A stretch of 7,004 nt of DNA, from contig CALPVM020000125.1 in assembly GCA_943327015.2 (NCBI GenBank), positions 1 through 7,004 on the forward strand, read 5' to 3'. The translations under genes and the position numbers were made by a program. This stretch comes from Akkermansia muciniphila. GTDB lineage: Bacteria > Pseudomonadota > Gammaproteobacteria > Burkholderiales > Burkholderiaceae_C. Under the pieces are notes generated by a model that was not told the origin of the DNA, searched no databases, and was given only the letters and a program-made list of their open reading frames with translations. Shown here piece by piece: positions 6,217 to 7,004 of this stretch (the stretch's first letter is position 1; the number at the start of each line of letters is the position of its first letter).

Positions 6217-6286
6217 TTGGGGTCAGATTCCAATTAATCTGGGAAATATTCAGGTCTAATTAATTGGAATCTGACCCCAATTAATT
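6211..6286. repeat. RAYT-linked inverted repeat: two 28-bp arms, each a hairpin
   Basis: Bases 6211-6238 are perfectly complementary, in reverse, to 6259-6286, with a 20-base spacer at 6239-6258. The match stops cleanly at both edges (A/G outside, C/A inside). Within each arm, ATTAATTGG and CCAATTAAT form a 9-bp stem (6212-6220 with 6230-6238 on the left; 6259-6267 with 6277-6285 on the right) around a nine-base core, GGTCAGATT or its complement. The whole thus resembles a pair of REP sequences in opposite orientation. The GGGGTCAGA core is one I recall near RAYT genes in other proteobacteria; that is memory, not a search. The left arm includes the transposase stop codon TAA at 6214-6216. In RNA it could also act as a stable stem between the transposase and gltB. 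Confidence 0.88.
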
Positions 6287-6289
6287 GTC

Positions 6290-6318
6290 TTGGCATTTTT
6301 ATTGCATTCGGTTATGCT
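6290..6318 (+). promoter_or_regulatory. Candidate sigma-70 promoter of gltB
   Basis: TTGGCA (6290-6295, one mismatch to TTGACA) and TATGCT (6313-6318, four of six matches to TATAAT) are separated by 17 bases. Initiation would fall near 6325, giving a leader of about 24 bases before the gltB ATG. The -35 box begins three bases after the inverted repeat ends. This is a motif match only. Confidence 0.5.
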
Positions 6319-6337
6319 ACCCAATATTGTCATTTCT

Positions 6338-6342
6338 AGGAG
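6338..6342 (+). promoter_or_regulatory. Ribosome binding site of gltB
   Basis: AGGAG six bases ahead of ATG 6349, a strong Shine-Dalgarno with good spacing that confirms the gltB start. Confidence 0.8.
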
Positions 6343-6348
6343 TGCGCC

Positions 6349-7004
6349 ATGACTACGGCAGCCGAAATTCAGCATTTAAAAGATCACGGTTTATATTCCA
6401 CTGACCAAGAGCACGATGCTTGTGGTGTGGGTTTTGTGGCACATATTCGCGGTGAAAAAAGCCATGCGATAGTAAAAAATGCGCTCAAAATTCTCGAAAA
6501 TCTAGATCACCGTGGTGCGGTGGGTGCTGACCCGTTGATGGGCGATGGCGCTGGTATTTTGATTCAACTGCCCGATGCGCTTTACCGTGAGGCCATGGCT
6601 GAGCAGGGCGTTACCTTGCCACCCCCCGGTGAGTACGGTGTAGGCATGATTTTCCTGCCAAAAGAGCATGCAAGCCGCTTGGCTTGCGAGCAGGAAATGG
6701 AGCGTGCCATCAAGGCCGAAGGACAAGTGCTGTTAGGCTGGCGCGATGTGCCCACCAACCGCGACATGCCCATGTCACCTACCGTACGTAAAAAAGAGCC
6801 ACTGCTGCGCCAAGTGTTTATTGGTCGTGGTAATGATGTGATTGTGCAAGACGCTTTAGAGCGTAAACTTTACGTTATTCGCAAAACAGCCAGTGCTGCC
6901 ATTCAAAACCTGCAACTTAAGCACAGCAAAGAATACTATGTGCCCAGCATGTCCAGCCGTACCGTGGTGTACAAGGGCTTGTTGTTAGCAGACCAGGTAG
7001 GCAC
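6349..7004 (+). CDS. gltB: Glutamate synthase (NADPH) large subunit, N-terminal part (partial)
   Basis: 218 codons are visible before the window ends; the full protein of this family is about 1,500 residues, so only the start of the glutamine amidotransferase domain is seen. GltB with the small subunit GltD makes two glutamates from glutamine and 2-oxoglutarate using NADPH, an iron-sulfur cluster and FMN, in the cytoplasm. The class II amidotransferase nucleophile is Cys25 in EHDACGVGFVAHI; in this family a short propeptide before that cysteine is removed, here 24 residues. Further family motifs are LENLDHRGAVGADPLMGDGAGI (roughly 50-71) and SMSSRTVVYKGLLLADQVG at the cut end. The N-terminus closely resembles Burkholderiales GltB as I recall it, the best taxonomic clue in the window. 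It has its own ribosome binding site and a candidate promoter, so it is probably independent of the transposase gene. Confidence 0.97.
   Translation, partial: MTTAAEIQHLKDHGLYSTDQEHDACGVGFVAHIRGEKSHAIVKNALKILENLDHRGAVGADPLMGDGAGILIQLPDALYREAMAEQGVTLPPPGEYGVGMIFLPKEHASRLACEQEMERAIKAEGQVLLGWRDVPTNRDMPMSPTVRKKEPLLRQVFIGRGNDVIVQDALERKLYVIRKTASAAIQNLQLKHSKEYYVPSMSSRTVVYKGLLLADQVG

Noticed and set aside
6259..6300. The inverted repeat as an ordinary intrinsic terminator
   Set aside because: The stem is AT-rich at its base and the only T-run (6296-6300) begins nine bases after the stem, inside the gltB promoter spacer. RAYT association explains the repeat better, though an effect on transcription is not excluded.

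Overview
The window reads as a piece of a betaproteobacterial chromosome, most likely order Burkholderiales and perhaps close to Comamonadaceae. This rests on recalled protein signatures: the N-terminus of GltB, the N-terminus of the Dgt-like protein, the aroB-dgt-...-gltB gene order, and a dgt-neighbouring unknown protein of a type I associate with this group. Base composition looks close to half G+C by eye, which is low for Comamonadaceae, so the genus is left open. Every gene is on the + strand and coding density is very high; no gene-free stretch exceeds about 130 bases.

Layout. Positions 1-94 hold the last 30 codons of flgM (anti-sigma-28 factor), followed by flgN (104-484, flagellar hook-junction chaperone). 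After 51 bases comes aroB (536-1651, 3-dehydroquinate synthase), overlapped by 4 bases by dgt (1648-2823, HD-domain dNTP triphosphohydrolase-like protein). Three short-spaced genes follow: a conserved protein of unknown function (2856-3503), a DUF1415 protein (3523-4104), and an overlapping class I SAM-dependent methyltransferase (4085-4981). After 62 bases lies a SlyB/Pcp-type glycine-zipper outer-membrane lipoprotein (5044-5514). Then comes a REP-associated tyrosine transposase (RAYT, Y1/HUH type, 5530-6216), whose stop codon lies inside the left arm of a perfect 28-bp inverted repeat (6211-6238 / 6259-6286, 20-base spacer). Each arm is itself a small hairpin, the organisation expected of a RAYT-linked palindromic element. 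Three bases beyond the repeat is a plausible sigma-70 promoter, and then gltB (glutamate synthase large subunit, from 6349, cut off by the window end).

How it fits together. The window joins a flagellar export-checkpoint pair, a shikimate-pathway/nucleotide-pool pair and a run of poorly characterised housekeeping-type genes in front of gltB. flgN through the methyltransferase could be co-transcribed, judged only from spacing. The RAYT and its palindrome form the one clearly mobile-derived module, wedged between the lipoprotein gene and the gltB promoter. A striking local feature is the run of non-ATG starts (TTG, GTG, TTG, probably GTG, GTG), three of which have clear Shine-Dalgarno sequences.

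I found no tRNA, rRNA, CRISPR array or clear defence system. The most interesting parts are the nested palindrome fused to the transposase stop codon and the uncharacterised 2856-4981 cluster.
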